From assembly GCA_019918135.1 (NCBI GenBank), contig WBZZ01004008.1, positions 32,430 to 96,429 on the forward strand: a stretch of DNA of 64,000 nt, read 5' to 3'. Positions 47,248-58,120 of this stretch are shown piece by piece (the stretch's first letter is position 1; the number at the start of each line of letters is the position of its first letter). The DNA comes from Paulinella micropora. Taxonomy: Eukaryota; Cercozoa; Imbricatea; Euglyphida; Paulinellidae. The notes under the pieces were generated by a model. It was not told the DNA's origin and did no database searches. It worked only from the letters and a program-made list of their open reading frames with translations. Both the position numbers and the translations under genes were made by a program.

Positions 47248-50200
47248 TCACCCCAAGGGGGGGGGAGGGACGGAGGGAGGGAGCAGTCCTCCCCCTCCCC
47301 GCCCGAGTTGAGTTTGGTGTGTTAGCGTTATGGGAGAGACGGGGAACAAAAGCTCCTCAGCGACGCGAACGAATTGGGTGAGCAGAGCACGACGGTGTTG
47401 GGGGTTGCGGTAATGTGTGCGGCAGAGATAGCAGGTGACGTAGGGTAGGTAACCGTCGGGCTTGCCCCAAATAAAGTCTTCTTTTACTTTCTCGCCCTGC
47501 GGGATGAGCACTTCTCCTTTCTCCCAATAGTTGAGTAACGAATCGAACATGGAGGGCTTTTGATCGAGCTTGGGGGTTGAAGGCTGCAAGAACAGGTGCT
47601 GCACGGGGTACTCCCCTGCCAGGTAGGAGGCGGGCAACAGCATTGTTTCCTGGCAGTCGGCCACCAGGCACCGAGCTACAGAGAGCCCCGACAGGTAGAG
47701 CGAAGCGTACTGGTCCGATTGCTGCTTCAGGTTGCTGAAGAGGTCCTGGCTCATCACGTCGCGGCACGCCTTGCGCAGCGAGACAAATGGCGCCCCTAAT
47801 GCTAACTCGTACTGGCGCAGCCAAGCCATCGCCTGTTGGGCGTGTTCAGGCTCAGGCTGAACGGCTGCGCCCACGCCCACGCCCACGCCAGCCAGCTTGC
47901 GGTACCAGTGGTGCCTCCTCTCAGCTAGGGGCAGGGCCTCCGGACCGGGGACTGGCATCACGGGCTTAGCTTTCCAGCCCCGGGGCTCTGCGGCCCCGGA
48001 GCTGGAGGCAAAGGGCGAGGCCGCATCCGGACCCTTTTCTTCTCTCTTGGCCTCCCGCCAAGAGAAAAGGGTCGGGAGGTTTTCAGGCAGGTAGGGCGCT
48101 CCGTTGTAGAAAAGCTCCAGCTGGCAAGCGTGCGCTAGCGGCACGTGTTGCGTGTTCCAGGGCTGGGCCCCGTCCCTGGCGCCCCTTAAGTTTGCGCGCG
48201 TGGGTGAGGCATAACAGCGCGTGGCGTACGCGGCCAGATCCCTAATCGCACATGTGTGTTTTGCGTTCTGGGGCAGTTCCGCCTTGGCGAGCTCGCAATA
48301 CTGCGACCCGTACTGCTTGTCCTGAAACCATTTAGCAAACGCCCGCCATGACTCCCTCATTCCGTTACCTTTGACAGTTATGCTTGACCTGTTCGTGCAG
48401 CGCCGTGTAGTGCAGCCGCAAGCCATACACGGGGTCCTCGAGGTGCCCCCCAAGCGCCTGAATTGTGACAGAAAAACTTTCACGACCTCATGCTCTTCGT
48501 CGCTTGCGGGCGGGGCGTGCTTCCCCTTTGCATCTTGCAGATTGTTCAAGTGTTTCTGGCACGCGTTCTCCTGACGCTCACCCGCTTCCAGCAGATCCGC
48601 CAACATGCTGTTCAGGCTGATCAGCGCTAGTGATCTGCTGGAGGGCCGCTTACAAGCTATGTCGTCCAGCAATCTAGTGCTGGCCGGCTCGTGGTAGTTA
48701 AAGAACTGGCTCCGGTGATAGCGGGCCACACTACTATTTCTCAATGGGGCGTGGTCGTCGCACAACACTTGCCGGTCAGCGGCGCGGCCCCCCTCCACCG
48801 CTGTCTCGTCCAACAGCAGGTCCACGGCCACGTTGCGGCAGCCGGGCTGTTGACACGCAAAGCCAGCGTAAACGGAGGGCTGCCCCGGAGCCCGTACGGC
48901 GCTGCGCTCACCTGCCGCAGACGCCTGACGTAGAAGTCCCGCTCGTGCAGGACCGAGCGTACGTGCAACAGGTCGTGCTTTGTCAGGCCCAGGATTTTCC
49001 TTACGGCGGGGGGCGGCTTGCACAGGTGTTGTTTCGCGTCGGGGGGCAACAGGTCCAGGACGCCCCACTTGGGCGCCCTGGACGCCTCCGCGCTCGTCCT
49101 CTTTGCCCAGTGGGCAAAGGACGGCGGGGCGCCCTCCCCTGGAGCGCGCAGAATCCGGGGGTTGCCCAGGCAGGCCTCGCGGAAATAGTTCCAGGTGTAG
49201 CAGTACCGAGCCTCCACGGGGGCGACCCGTGCCGCGTGCAAGGGGCGTTTGCCCTCCCAATCGGGCGACATACAGTCCCAAGTACGCGGCCATTGCGGGT
49301 CCCTGTCTCCGCCTACCGGCAAGGGTTGCGCGCGCGGAAAATAAGGTGCCACACACTTGGTAGCGCCCGAGGCTGTGTCAGAAACGCGCGGGCCCTCGTA
49401 GGCCGCACTGCAGTAATCACCCACCTCCAGGCGTACGCTCAGCTTTGACTCCGAGCTCGGAGCTTGGGACAAGGCCCACCGCTGGATCTGCTCATGGGAC
49501 ACGCCCGCGCCTCCGGGGCAGTACGTATAGGGCAGGGCGCCCGTCTTGGCTGGGGGGATGTTCCGCCGCAGCCAAGCATCGCTCTCGCTTTCCGCCCAGG
49601 GCAGCAACAAGCAAAAGACCCAGTCACGCACCGCCGGGCAGCTGGGGTCGGAGTTGGTCCGTTGCACTTCATCCTCCACCATACCGCGGTTTTCCTGGTT
49701 GTAATAAGTCTCCCCCAGTGTGTCCTGTAATAGATCCTCCTCCTCCTCCTCCTCCTCGTCAGCCTCCTCCTCGTCAGCCTCCTCCTCGTCGGCCTCTTCA
49801 TCGGCCTCTTCGTCGGCCTCTTCGTCGGCCTCCTCCTGCTCGTCTTCCGTCAGCTCTTCCTCCTCCCTCTCCTCCTCCTCATCGTCGTCTTCGCCGTCCT
49901 CACCGACTCCAAACATAGCAATTATGCGATCCGCCTGTCTCTTGCACTCCTGGCTCCGGTGCTCGTGCGAGCGCACGCCCTCGACTCGTCCCGTCGAAAA
50001 ACGCGTCTTACGCGTAATACACATGCCGGCGTACAAGGCCCGCTCCATTCTTAGATAGCGCCTGACCCCACGGCACAACGCAAAGTAAGGATCTACATAC
50101 AGCCTGCCGCGGCGCAGCGCCGGCGCCGAAACGACCAGAGTCGTGGTAGGCTGCTCAGACTCTGTTATCCAGGCTGCGCAGCGCACATAGTGTAGCACCT

Positions 50201-51611
50201 CGTGACAAGCCAGCCACGGTAGCAGGGCCGCGTGCTCTAGCCCGCCCCGATGCCAGGGGCCCGCAAACGAAAGGGGCACGCTGTGTAGCGGCGCCTGACT
50301 CGCTGTGATGCGCCAGGCCACACGCAAGTAAACCGAAGCTCCCCGCAAGCTAGGGCTCTTGCCCTCGCGGGGAGCTTTGCGAATAAAAGTGTTTTCGGAC
50401 GCCAGCCACAGCGCCCCCGGTCCAAGCGGGGGCGGGGCCGGCCCTTGCGGGGCTTGCACGACGGGCCGGCCTGCCAAATTGTCCAAGGTGTTGGCAAGCA
50501 CTAAACACTCCGGGTGCTTCTGTAGATACTTGTGCAGGGCCTGGATGTAAAGGGCGCGGGCTCCGGCTACACCCGTAGAGCTGGGGTTCGGCTTGGGCTG
50601 GAGCACCGACGCTAACGGCGGGGAACGTTCCCAGGGCCAGGCCGCCACCGCGGGGGGAACACTGCCTAACACCAACGGCCGATACAGCCTTTCGCTGGTC
50701 ACCCGCGGCCCCGCGTCACACACAAAGGCGTGCGGCTTAGCCAACACGTAGGCACATTCCTCTAGCACGCGCTTCTCGAGCAGAAGGATCTCCTCCTCCA
50801 TCTCTTCCTCAATGTCCTGCGCCCCCGTGCGGGGAGGGCACGAGGGGCTTTTTTCCTTGACCAACAGTGCCTCGGCTTTTTGCCTTTCTGCTGAAGACAG
50901 AACCGTGTCCCGCAGGCTGGCCCACGACCCCCCCAGCGCGCTCGGCTGCTGCAAGCTCCGGGCTAGTCCCTCACACAAATCCCACCAGCTAACGGCGCTT
51001 AGCTCGTACGGGTGCTCTCCGCTTAGCTGCAGAAAACCCTCAAAATAATAATCCCGGCCGTTGCAGCCGAGCGTGTGCCCCTTTTCCCAGGACCGTGCTG
51101 CCGGGGGCGTGCCCGGCGGCACATACACCACCGTGTCGGCCAGCTGCTCCAAGCTCCACTGCCCGCTGAGCGAGCCCTGCTCTAATACCAGCCACACCCA
51201 CGACGCCAGGGACTGAGTCACCAATTTATTTAGCTCGCGCCGCAGAGTTTGCAAAAAGCCATGGTGAAACAGCTCCGGGTGGCCCACACACAAATCAGAC
51301 TCCGTCACCGGACCAGAACCAGGACCCCGATCATGATGGCGCACCAAGCTCGCCAGCTTGGTGTAGAAGTCTCGGCTCTGATCTGTAGGCTTCAGATCTA
51401 ACTGCTGCATGCTCCAGCCCTGCAGCACCAAATCGTTGCACAGCCCTGAGCATGTACCTTGCAGTACCGGCGTACTACAGCCGCCGGTCCATCCCAACCC
51501 GCTGGCGCCTTCTCTTCTTTCGAAGGAGGCCAGGTAGGGCCCTGCTTGGCCCTTGCTGGGCCGGAAGCTTGCCTCTGCATCGCCATCTTCTTTTTCCTCT
51601 GTCGTATACAA
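47248..51611 (-). CDS. Large unrecognised viral protein (~1440 residues)
   Basis: Frame 1 runs from 51611 (MYTTEEKEDGDAEAS) to ~48925. Frame 2 continues to 47248. The change can be a 32-nt GT-AG segment (after DFYVRRLRQ, GTGAGCGC to GGGGCAG, resuming PSVYAGFACQQPGCRN) that restores frame exactly; an indel is the alternative. Features: an acidic low-complexity tract of ~80 D/E-rich residues near residue 580-660; a zinc-like motif CQQPGCRN...VLCDDH; CMACGCTTRRC; and CYLCRTHY near the C-terminus. Many Trp and Leu in between suggest folded domains (AVSWWDLCEGLARSL; LLPWLACHEVLHYV). The length is like a herpesvirus major capsid or tegument protein, but I see no diagnostic motif. Confidence 0.55.
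49738..49900. repeat. TCC/TCG-rich coding microsatellite
   Basis: Imperfect repeats of CTCCTCGTCGGC type encode the Glu/Asp/Ala tract of the large protein. Ser-rich plus-strand ORFs here are shadows. Confidence 0.8.
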
Positions 51612-51851
51612 AGAACAGTCAATAGGGTTTTATCTTTTTTTTTCTTTTAATTTTGTGATTTCTTTTACTAACCCTGCCCAAAAAGACTTTGCGGGACAGG
51701 GCAGGAGAGAGAGAGAGAGAGGGAGGAAAAAGGGGAGGAGGGAGAAAAGGAAAGATAAGGGGAGGGGAGGTGGGGACGAGGAGGGGAGAGAAGAGGGGAG
51801 AGGGGAAGGGGGGGGGGGGGGGAAGGACTAGGCGAGAGCTTCGGCTTGGCG
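51612..51851. other. Intergenic GA/G-rich low complexity
   Basis: (GA)n and G-rich tracts from 51704 to 51825, including a 14-base G run. No ORF of interest; Arg/Gly ORFs are artefacts. Confidence 0.5.
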
Positions 51852-52552
51852 TTACCGGCCGTTTCCCCATACCCATCTCTCTTTCTCCACCTCCCATCTA
51901 GTTCCCTCTAGCAACAGGTTCTCGCGAAATTCCTCCGCAGTCACTTGCCCGCCTTGTACCGCCCACCGCGCCGCCATGTCCCAGGATATACCCGCCCGAT
52001 TCAGGCGCTCCGTCGCCGCCGCCTCACGACCATGCACTGTAAAGTCTGTCATGGCTCGTTCAAACTCCAGCTTCAGCTCCACAGCGCTGGCGCGGACTTG
52101 AGGCGGAGAGGCAGGGAGGGCTGGGGGTGCAGCACGCCCCGGCGCTGGCAAGGGAGCAGGAAGGTTTCTGGCAGGTGGCGTTTGAGCAGGAAAGTCTGAG
52201 CAGCGAGGCGATGCTCCGACAGGGGAGGTCGGGCAAAAGAAGTTCGGGCGGGGGGGGTTCGGGGGGCAGCATGCCCCCTGGCAGCATACCGCCCTCCGGC
52301 AGCATGTCGTCCCCATTGTTCAAGCTGGGCCTCTTCCCATTCGCTTAGAGCTGCGCTCTCACGTTTGCACATCTGTTCGGTCTGCCACTCTTTTTCATAG
52401 TCGTCATTCGCGCCTTGCTCAGCTGCCATTGTGTTTAGGAGCGCCTCTCTTTCCTTCATCTCGCGCCTATATTGATCCAACTCCATCTTCCTTTCTTTTA
52501 CGAGTTTTTCAGGCCAGCAACGGGGGAAGAAAAGAGGCACACGCTTAGGCAT
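51852..52552 (-). CDS. Coiled-coil protein with Pro-rich middle, frame-broken
   Basis: Start at 52552 (MPKRVPLFFPRCWPEKL). Residues 15-95 form a charged coiled coil (KERKMELDQYRREMKEREAL; QTEQMCKRESAALSEWEEAQ). A Gly/Pro/Met-rich linker follows, encoded by CCCCCC-containing repeats. The C-terminal part is in another frame (VELKLEFERAMTDF; GISWDMAARWAVQGG) ending at 51852. The shift lies in the 52100-52265 region of C/G runs. No family recognised. The GGGGGGCAGCATGCCCCC palindrome in the linker also occurs in the primase-helicase linker repeats. Confidence 0.45.
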
Positions 52553-52813
52553 ATACCGACCCCTCGGGCGCACCTGCCCCAAAAAAGACAGAGATAGGAG
52601 AAAACAAAGGCCTGAGAATGAAGAGTGGGGGGGGGACGACATGTGGCGCACCCCCCCCCCCTCCCCTTTCTCTCTCCCTCTCTCTCCTCCCCCCCCCTCC
52701 CTCTCCTCCCCCCCCCCCCCTCCCCTTATCCCCCAACTCCGCCCCCAGCGCGGGGCTGGGGCAGGGGGGAGGTGTGCACCTTGCTTTTTAAACATGTGTA
52801 TATATAACACACA
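52553..52813. other. Divergent promoter region with C/T-rich runs
   Basis: C/T low-complexity (52630-52745). A TATATATAACAC stretch at 52799-52810 lies just before the heliorhodopsin ATG and could be a TATA-like element. Confidence 0.4.
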
Positions 52814-53996
52814 ATGACCTCGTCGAAAAGACGGCGCAAGAATACTGGTGGTACTACGACAGCGGTGGGAAGTTCAGCCGGGCCTTGCTCGTGGCTTGTT
52901 GTCCTTGGGCTCAATATTTTAGCTTTTGCGGCCCACTTGGTGCTTGCCATCCTCCAGGTGGCAGGCCCACTAGACTTTGCCAAGAGCCTGCCACTGGCTC
53001 AGACCTCTATCGTGACCTTAAGAGTTGGCCTCCCGCGCGAGGGGGTTGGCGCCGCGCAGACCCGGCCGGCCGGCTGGCTAGAGCTCGCAAGTATCGGTCC
53101 CGGCGTTTCGCTATGGGGTCTGTCGGTGGCCTTCCATTCCCTCACTGCAGTAGGTTACTTGGTCCAGTGTGGCCTCTACTTGGTCCAGCGTGGCCTCTTG
53201 AACAGCTGCTGTAACCCGGCGCTCCGCTCGTATCCCCAGGCAGCCCGCTGGCTAGAATACTCAATCACTGCACCCTTGATGCTGCTACAGCTGCAGCTGC
53301 TGGCGGGGAGCGTTCGGTGCCAGCGCTGGCAGTCTCGTTTGTACTCTGCAACCTTATGGTCTGGGTCGGGGGACTTGCCCCCTTGCTCGCCTGGCGCTAC
53401 TGGGTTGCAGAACCTGGAAATAATGCTGCCGGGGGGCCTGAGTCAACCGGGCTACTCCCGGAAGAAACACCGCCACGGGCGAGGGTCTCATCGGATGAAG
53501 TATTTAAATCTCTTAATAGAACTGCTAGTCTAAAGGAAAACACCACCGAAGCAAGGGCCAAGCTCAACACTCCACAGGGGCCCGCAGTTGCGCTGCGGGC
53601 CGTGACCCTGGCATGCTGGGCACTTTCGTGGCTACTGCTCGTTCTGTCATTCTTGCCCCTGTGGTTTGCTGCCGGGGGGTCGTGGCCAGCCTCGAAATCC
53701 CCGCCGGAGCCGACCCCGGCAGGGTCAAGCTTATCATCCTTGTTGCCATTGGGCTAGAGTCTGTTTTATTTTCCAGCTTTGGTTTCTGGGAGACCTACTG
53801 TGTTGTCCGGCTGAAGTCGCCACCTTTGCTGAGCAGTGAGAGCTCGGCCCAGAGCCTTAGCCCTCATCCGTGCGCTGAAATTGTCTACTGCTGCTTGAGC
53901 CTTACCAGCAAGATGGCCCTCACTGTCCTAGCGCTCCTGTCGCTCAAAAACCAATCCACCGACTGGCTTCCCCAGCCCGCTGCCGCTGGACGCTAG
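52814..53996 (+). CDS. Heliorhodopsin, two frame breaks in G runs
   Basis: ATG 52814 opens a basic N-terminus (MTSSKRRRKN) and several membrane segments. Diagnostic heliorhodopsin blocks: TM3 ARWLEYSITAPLMLLQ (the W-x-E-Y-S pattern; Glu codon 53255-53257), TM6-like LIILVAIGLESVLFSSFGFW, and TM7 EIVYCCLSLTSKMALTVLAL (retinal-binding Lys codon 53910-53912). The sequence passes through three frames: breaks fall near 53305 (GCGGGGAG) and 53675 (GCCGGGGGGTCG). A ~50-residue hydrophilic insert around 53440-53560 is unusual. Heliorhodopsins are known in some algal viruses (Emiliania huxleyi virus) and in mirusviruses. The light-sensing or ion-transport role is not known for this one. Confidence 0.72.
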
Positions 53997-54100
53997 CGCT
54001 GCTGCAGCAGCGCGCTGGGAAGTAGACATTACCGCGGCCTTTTTTTTAATTAATAAAACAACTTTTCTCGCAATGATCCACCGAACGCTTTCGGGAGCGC

Positions 54101-54943
54101 TCAGAGCTCGGAGCGGATCAGAGACTCCACGGCTTCACGGAATCGAGCAAGCCTCTGGTTGTGGACGGCCGCCTGTTGTTGCAAATGCTGGCAGGCCCTT
54201 TGCTCGTGCTGTGCCCGCAGGCCCGGCATCGTCTCTGGCGATACCATATATTCTGTTACGGGAGAACGGTAGGGAAGCGTCAGAGCGTCATCCATGCTCT
54301 GTTTCAGAGCGCACTCGTCGTCCCACAATTCCCTCTCATTGTCACTCAGCTCGTAGTGGAAAAAGGGCCGCTTCGCCATGGCTGGCATGCCTGTGAGGTT
54401 GTATAGTTTCTGCCGGCCTAGGTACCCTAGTGCGATCCACGTCTTCGCGTCAATGTCGTCCACGGGGGCCGGCGCAAGATAGTCCCTGCAGATCTTTGTC
54501 ACCACGAGCGGCAGCAGCGTGGATACCAGGCGGACCGCCAAGTGGCCTGCCGCGACGGCCCGCAGGGTTGCTTCGTTCGATACCTGCGAACATGACAGCC
54601 CGTAGTACTGGAAGCGCAGCCAGTGCTCGTTGGCTGAGCGCATGTAGGGGGCGGTAATCACAGTGTCAAGCTCCGACCAGCAAGTTTCCGGGCGCCGGGC
54701 ATACACACTAGCGTCGCCTGCCAGAACACGCGCTGCCACCTCTGCGCAGAGTCTGTTGCCGACTCCTACTCCTCCTCCTCCTCCTCCAGGCACGCACAAG
54801 TCCGGCTGTACCGACGAGCACAGCCGGGCTTGAGCTACAGCACCTGCACGAGCAAAGGCCAGGGGTAGTGCCTGTGACATTTTATCCAGGCGCCGTCTCT
54901 TGGCCGCCCGGGTCTCGGCTCCATTGCCTGGTTGCACAAACAT
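54101..54943 (-). CDS. Unrecognised viral protein with a degraded paralogue at 59767-60405
   Basis: 280-residue intact ORF starting MFVQPGNGAETRAAKRRR. Basic start, a Gly-rich linker encoded by (TCC)n, then a conserved middle (AVRLVSTLLPLVVTKICRDY; PVDDIDAKTWIALGY; FHYELSDNERELWDDECA) and a coiled C-terminus (RAQHEQRACQHLQQQAA; HNQRLARFREAVESL). No family recognised. The paralogue 5 kb away shares the middle at roughly 70% identity by eye, so the pair arose by local duplication. Confidence 0.55.
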   Translation of the reverse strand: MFVQPGNGAETRAAKRRRLDKMSQALPLAFARAGAVAQARLCSSVQPDLCVPGGGGGGVGVGNRLCAEVAARVLAGDASVYARRPETCWSELDTVITAPYMRSANEHWLRFQYYGLSCSQVSNEATLRAVAAGHLAVRLVSTLLPLVVTKICRDYLAPAPVDDIDAKTWIALGYLGRQKLYNLTGMPAMAKRPFFHYELSDNERELWDDECALKQSMDDALTLPYRSPVTEYMVSPETMPGLRAQHEQRACQHLQQQAAVHNQRLARFREAVESLIRSEL

Positions 54944-55076
54944 TCTTTCTTGTTTTATTTCTTTTTGAGGCTAGACCTCGCGCCTGGGCAGAGGGGGGGG
55001 GGGGGGGAGAGAGAGAGGGGGAGGGCGGCGCCCCCCCCCCGGGGGGGGGGGGGTTTGAATATATATAGTTAAATTA

Positions 55077-56169
55077 ATGCAACAAAACAAGAATGGCAAG
55101 GGGAGGACGGGTTCTATGCAGTCCCAAAAGGCCCCGGAGGCCTCCCGCTGGATAAGGACCTAGAAGAAGAACAGGTAGAGTGGCTACAAAAGCTGCAGAG
55201 GGCTTTGCAAAATCTCTTCCCTAGGTATAAATTGAAATGGGATGGAGAGTATTTCACAACGCTCAGATTTGCTAATGCTGATAGTAGTAGTAACGAGTTT
55301 CATTTGAAGCACTCGAGCCGGTTCGTAATAGATACGCTCGCCGATACAAAAGCAACAGCAGCCTCGGCAGGAGCCCGCAGAAAGACGCGTGTGATATTGG
55401 ACATGCTGGAAACCGAAACATTTTCGAGGTTCGAAAAGTTTGTTGCATTGGGGCGAATCTTAACGGCCGTGCAAGTCCTGTTGCTAAAACTAAGGGCGAG
55501 GCTGTACAACCTCCCATAATATCGTGTACAAGTAGAGTGGCTAAAAGGCTTGCTCGATTCCGTCGACAGTCTCTGCCCAATGATTTGCTCAGCTACCACC
55601 AGCGATGGCAGGAATGTACAGCGGCCATCCGCGCCACGATACCAAAAAAGAGTGAAAGAAAAAAGTTCGATGAAGCGAATCGTGTCTGGACAGAGGTGGT
55701 GGCATGGTGCCGACAAGAGCAAAAGACTCGGCCCCAGCCAACTCCGCCCCGTGAAAACCTGCTTCCTGATTCCTTACGTTCGAAGCTCGATGAAGCCCAG
55801 AAGCAAACCAACAAAATTCTTTCTCGGGCAGTCAATGAGAATTACCAATGCCAGGAGACGGTGGCTAATGCGCTGCGTAGGTTTGACTGCAACGATAGCG
55901 CGGCGGTGGGGTTATTCGTTAAGTACCCAACACTGCAGCCTCCGGATGACTGGCGTATAACCCACTGGAGTCTGCTGAACGACGACCTCGTGAGCAAAGC
56001 GAAGAAGATGCTGCTAGATAATTGCACTCAACCAAATGCCAAGCAGGAAATCAAACAGCTCTTGAAAGAATATGACAAGATCCGTGTTAAAGTGTGCGCC
56101 GATCGTCACAAGCCTAAACGCCGGCGGGCTCGCTCTCGCCCACCCCTGCTAGCACGGTGGCTGAGCTAG
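55077..56169 (+). CDS. Unrecognised protein, two frame segments
   Basis: ATG 55077 (MQQNKN) is followed within ~15 bp by a frame shift into EWQGEDGFYAVPKGPGG, which then runs as KDLEEEQVEWLQKLQRALQN to about 55430. The second segment, in another frame, includes VAKRLARFRRQSLPNDLL, KLDEAQKQTNKILSRAVNEN and a basic C-terminus (KPKRRRARSRP) ending at 56169. Helical and charged; no family recognised. Confidence 0.4.
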
Positions 56170-56259
56170 CAGGGCCCATGTCACTTGAATTTTGTTTTTT
56201 AATTTTTAAAAAAAACTTCTTTCTTCGCTTCCTCTTCACTATTAAATCCAGATTTCGCC

Positions 56260-57433
56260 TTAAATCCAGTTTTCGTCTTCAGCGCCGTCAGCGGGGGGTT
56301 TCTCTGTGTGTGTGTCACGTTTGAAGCGACGTGCTATGCGCTCCTTGGCTTTTTGTGCAGACTTGTTGTGCTTTATGATTCTTGAAGTTAGTTTCTGTTG
56401 TGTGTTAGCCGAGGGGATGACCCGACGAGGCGGCCCGGAGGTCAGAAGTGCAGCAAGGTTCGGGGAATCTGATCTCACGTCCATGCTTTGTTGGAACAGC
56501 ACCAAAGCCCCGCCACAGGTAAGGGCGGTTCTAAGCGGAATATTGCCGCTGAACGGCCACGGGCTTGCTGTTTCCAGCTCCATCTGAAGCCAGACGGGCT
56601 CGGGACGCAGTTGCCTTATCCAAGTCGGGGCCTCCCTTGAGCCTAGGCCCTGGTACGACAAGATGCCGTTTACCCACTGGGAAGCCCAGGCGCTAGTACA
56701 ATATATTGTCGCCGCCCTTCCTACGTTAGTGCGGAGCGCTCTCCTTTTTTTGGTGTTTTGGGGGCGAGTGATGTACCACGTACGCACGTGAGCACTGCGC
56801 GGAGGTTGCGCTGAGGCTCAACTAGGGCATACGCGGTGGTTGTCCAGTAGTCTCTGCTTGTAGATCTAAAGGCAGGAGGGGTTGGCATTGGCGAGAAGGT
56901 CAGCAGTCTGGCCGCCTGGCCTGTCGACGTTCTGCCGGCGGCCAGGTCGCTGACAACACAGCGTCGTCCGCGTTCTGGCCCGGTGGCCCTGGTAGTGCCA
57001 GCCACGCCACCGGGGGGTTGGTTTGGCTGGGTCGCAGGCGAGGTAGCTGGGCGGTCACCCGGTGAACCCAGTCATCAATCGGCGGCTTTTGCCAATTCCG
57101 GATGTCCCAGCGCTCTTCTATTTGTGGGTTGGTATAGAGGCCGTCGTTCATTTGGAAAACCAGCGTGGGCGCTGATTCCTTGGTTGAGATTTTAGCTTGT
57201 TCATTTAGCAGTGTTCGCAGAGCCACCAGTTCCTCGGCGCCAAGGCCATTTAGGTTGATATACCGATATGACCGCTGCCCTGAATCTACGGCAAAGCGTT
57301 CGAGCTTTGCCGTAGATTCACTTTTCGCCCCAGCTAGGCCCTGGCGTTTCTGGGGCCTAGGCTGGGGCGGCCTCCCCGCAGGAGGTGAGGGGTGCCAGGC
57401 CTGATTTGCGTCGCCACCCATATCCAGGGGCAT
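56260..57433 (-). CDS. Unrecognised protein, three frame segments
   Basis: Chosen start 57433 (MPLDMGGDANQAW); the longer frame to 57595 is low-complexity. Segment 1 (to ~56950) has SYRYINLNGLGAEELVALR and APTLVFQMNDGLYTNPQ. Segment 2 reads VVSDLAAGRTSTGQAARLL then RDYWTTTAYALVEPQRNL. Segment 3 reads GRAATIYCTSAWASQWVNG then PVWLQMELETASPWPFSGN, with a basic tail. Frame changes at ~56945 and ~56770 (the latter in a TTTTTTT/GGGG region). Folded beta-rich composition; a structural (for example triplex-like) protein is a guess that I cannot support by motif. Confidence 0.4.
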
Positions 57434-57551
57434 GTTGATGTTTATAAGACTAGGCTCAAAGAGCGCCCCTGCCTCCTCTCTTGGAGGGAAGGGGGCAGGG
57501 GGGAAGAGAAAGGGGCAGGGAGAGAGAAGAGGGGGAGGGGGGGCGGGCAGT

Positions 57552-57929
57552 TTATTGGCCGCCCCCAACGTCGAGAGAGGGCGGCCGATTGTCACTTAAA
57601 TTTTGTTTTTTTATTGAAAAACTTCTTTTAGCGGGGCCTCCTCTTCCACTCCGCCAGTGCTGGCTGGGGGTGCTCCCCGTATCCACGACAGCAGGCGAGT
57701 TACTAGCGCCGCGGCCGCCTTCGCAGGCGATGATACAGCGATTCAAGCACTTGGAGAGACACACGTGTGGTCTCGTGTCAATGCCGCACTCGAAGCATAC
57801 TTCCGCAAAGTACCTCTTGCGCGCGCACAGGTAAAGCCGGGGTTCGCGGCATTGCGGGCACACTCTCAGCTCTGTCGGACTGACGATGCAGGCCCCCGTA
57901 CAAGCGCCGCACTGAACTTGTATGTTCAT
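57552..57929 (-). CDS. Small multi-zinc-ribbon protein
   Basis: 125 residues from ATG 57929. The first 70 hold six Cys pairs: CGACTGAC, CPQCREP, CARKRYFAEVCFECG, CLSKCLNRC. These suggest two or three zinc ribbons, like rubredoxin- or RING-type viral proteins. The C-terminal 50 residues are low-complexity and may be non-coding. Function unknown. Confidence 0.45.
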   Translation of the reverse strand: MNIQVQCGACTGACIVSPTELRVCPQCREPRLYLCARKRYFAEVCFECGIDTRPHVCLSKCLNRCIIACEGGRGASNSPAVVDTGSTPSQHWRSGRGGPAKRSFSIKKQNLSDNRPPSLDVGGGQ

Positions 57930-58120
57930 TTTTTAGTCGGAACGAGGCGGGGAGGAGAATAGAAAGAGGGAGGGGGGAGTGGGGGGGGAGGAAAAGAAAA
58001 AAGAGGGGCGGTTGGTGGGAGGGAGGAGCACCCCCCTCCCTCCGCTAGCAGCAGCGATGCCCCCGCCCCTTCCCCTTTGCTGCTCCCGTTCCCCTGATTC
58101 TCAGATCGAAGGGCAGGATG
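57930..58120. other. G-rich intergenic region
   Basis: Runs of G and GGGAGG repeats; nothing else seen. Confidence 0.4.

Noticed and set aside
49720-50058. Ser-rich plus-strand ORF
   Set aside because: Antisense of the Glu/Asp tract of the large gene.
47248-51611. Herpes-like major capsid protein
   Set aside because: Length fits, but no HK97-fold motif can be recognised by eye, so left unassigned.
51619-51901. Gly/Arg-rich ORFs on both strands
   Set aside because: Low-complexity GA/G tract with no conserved sequence.
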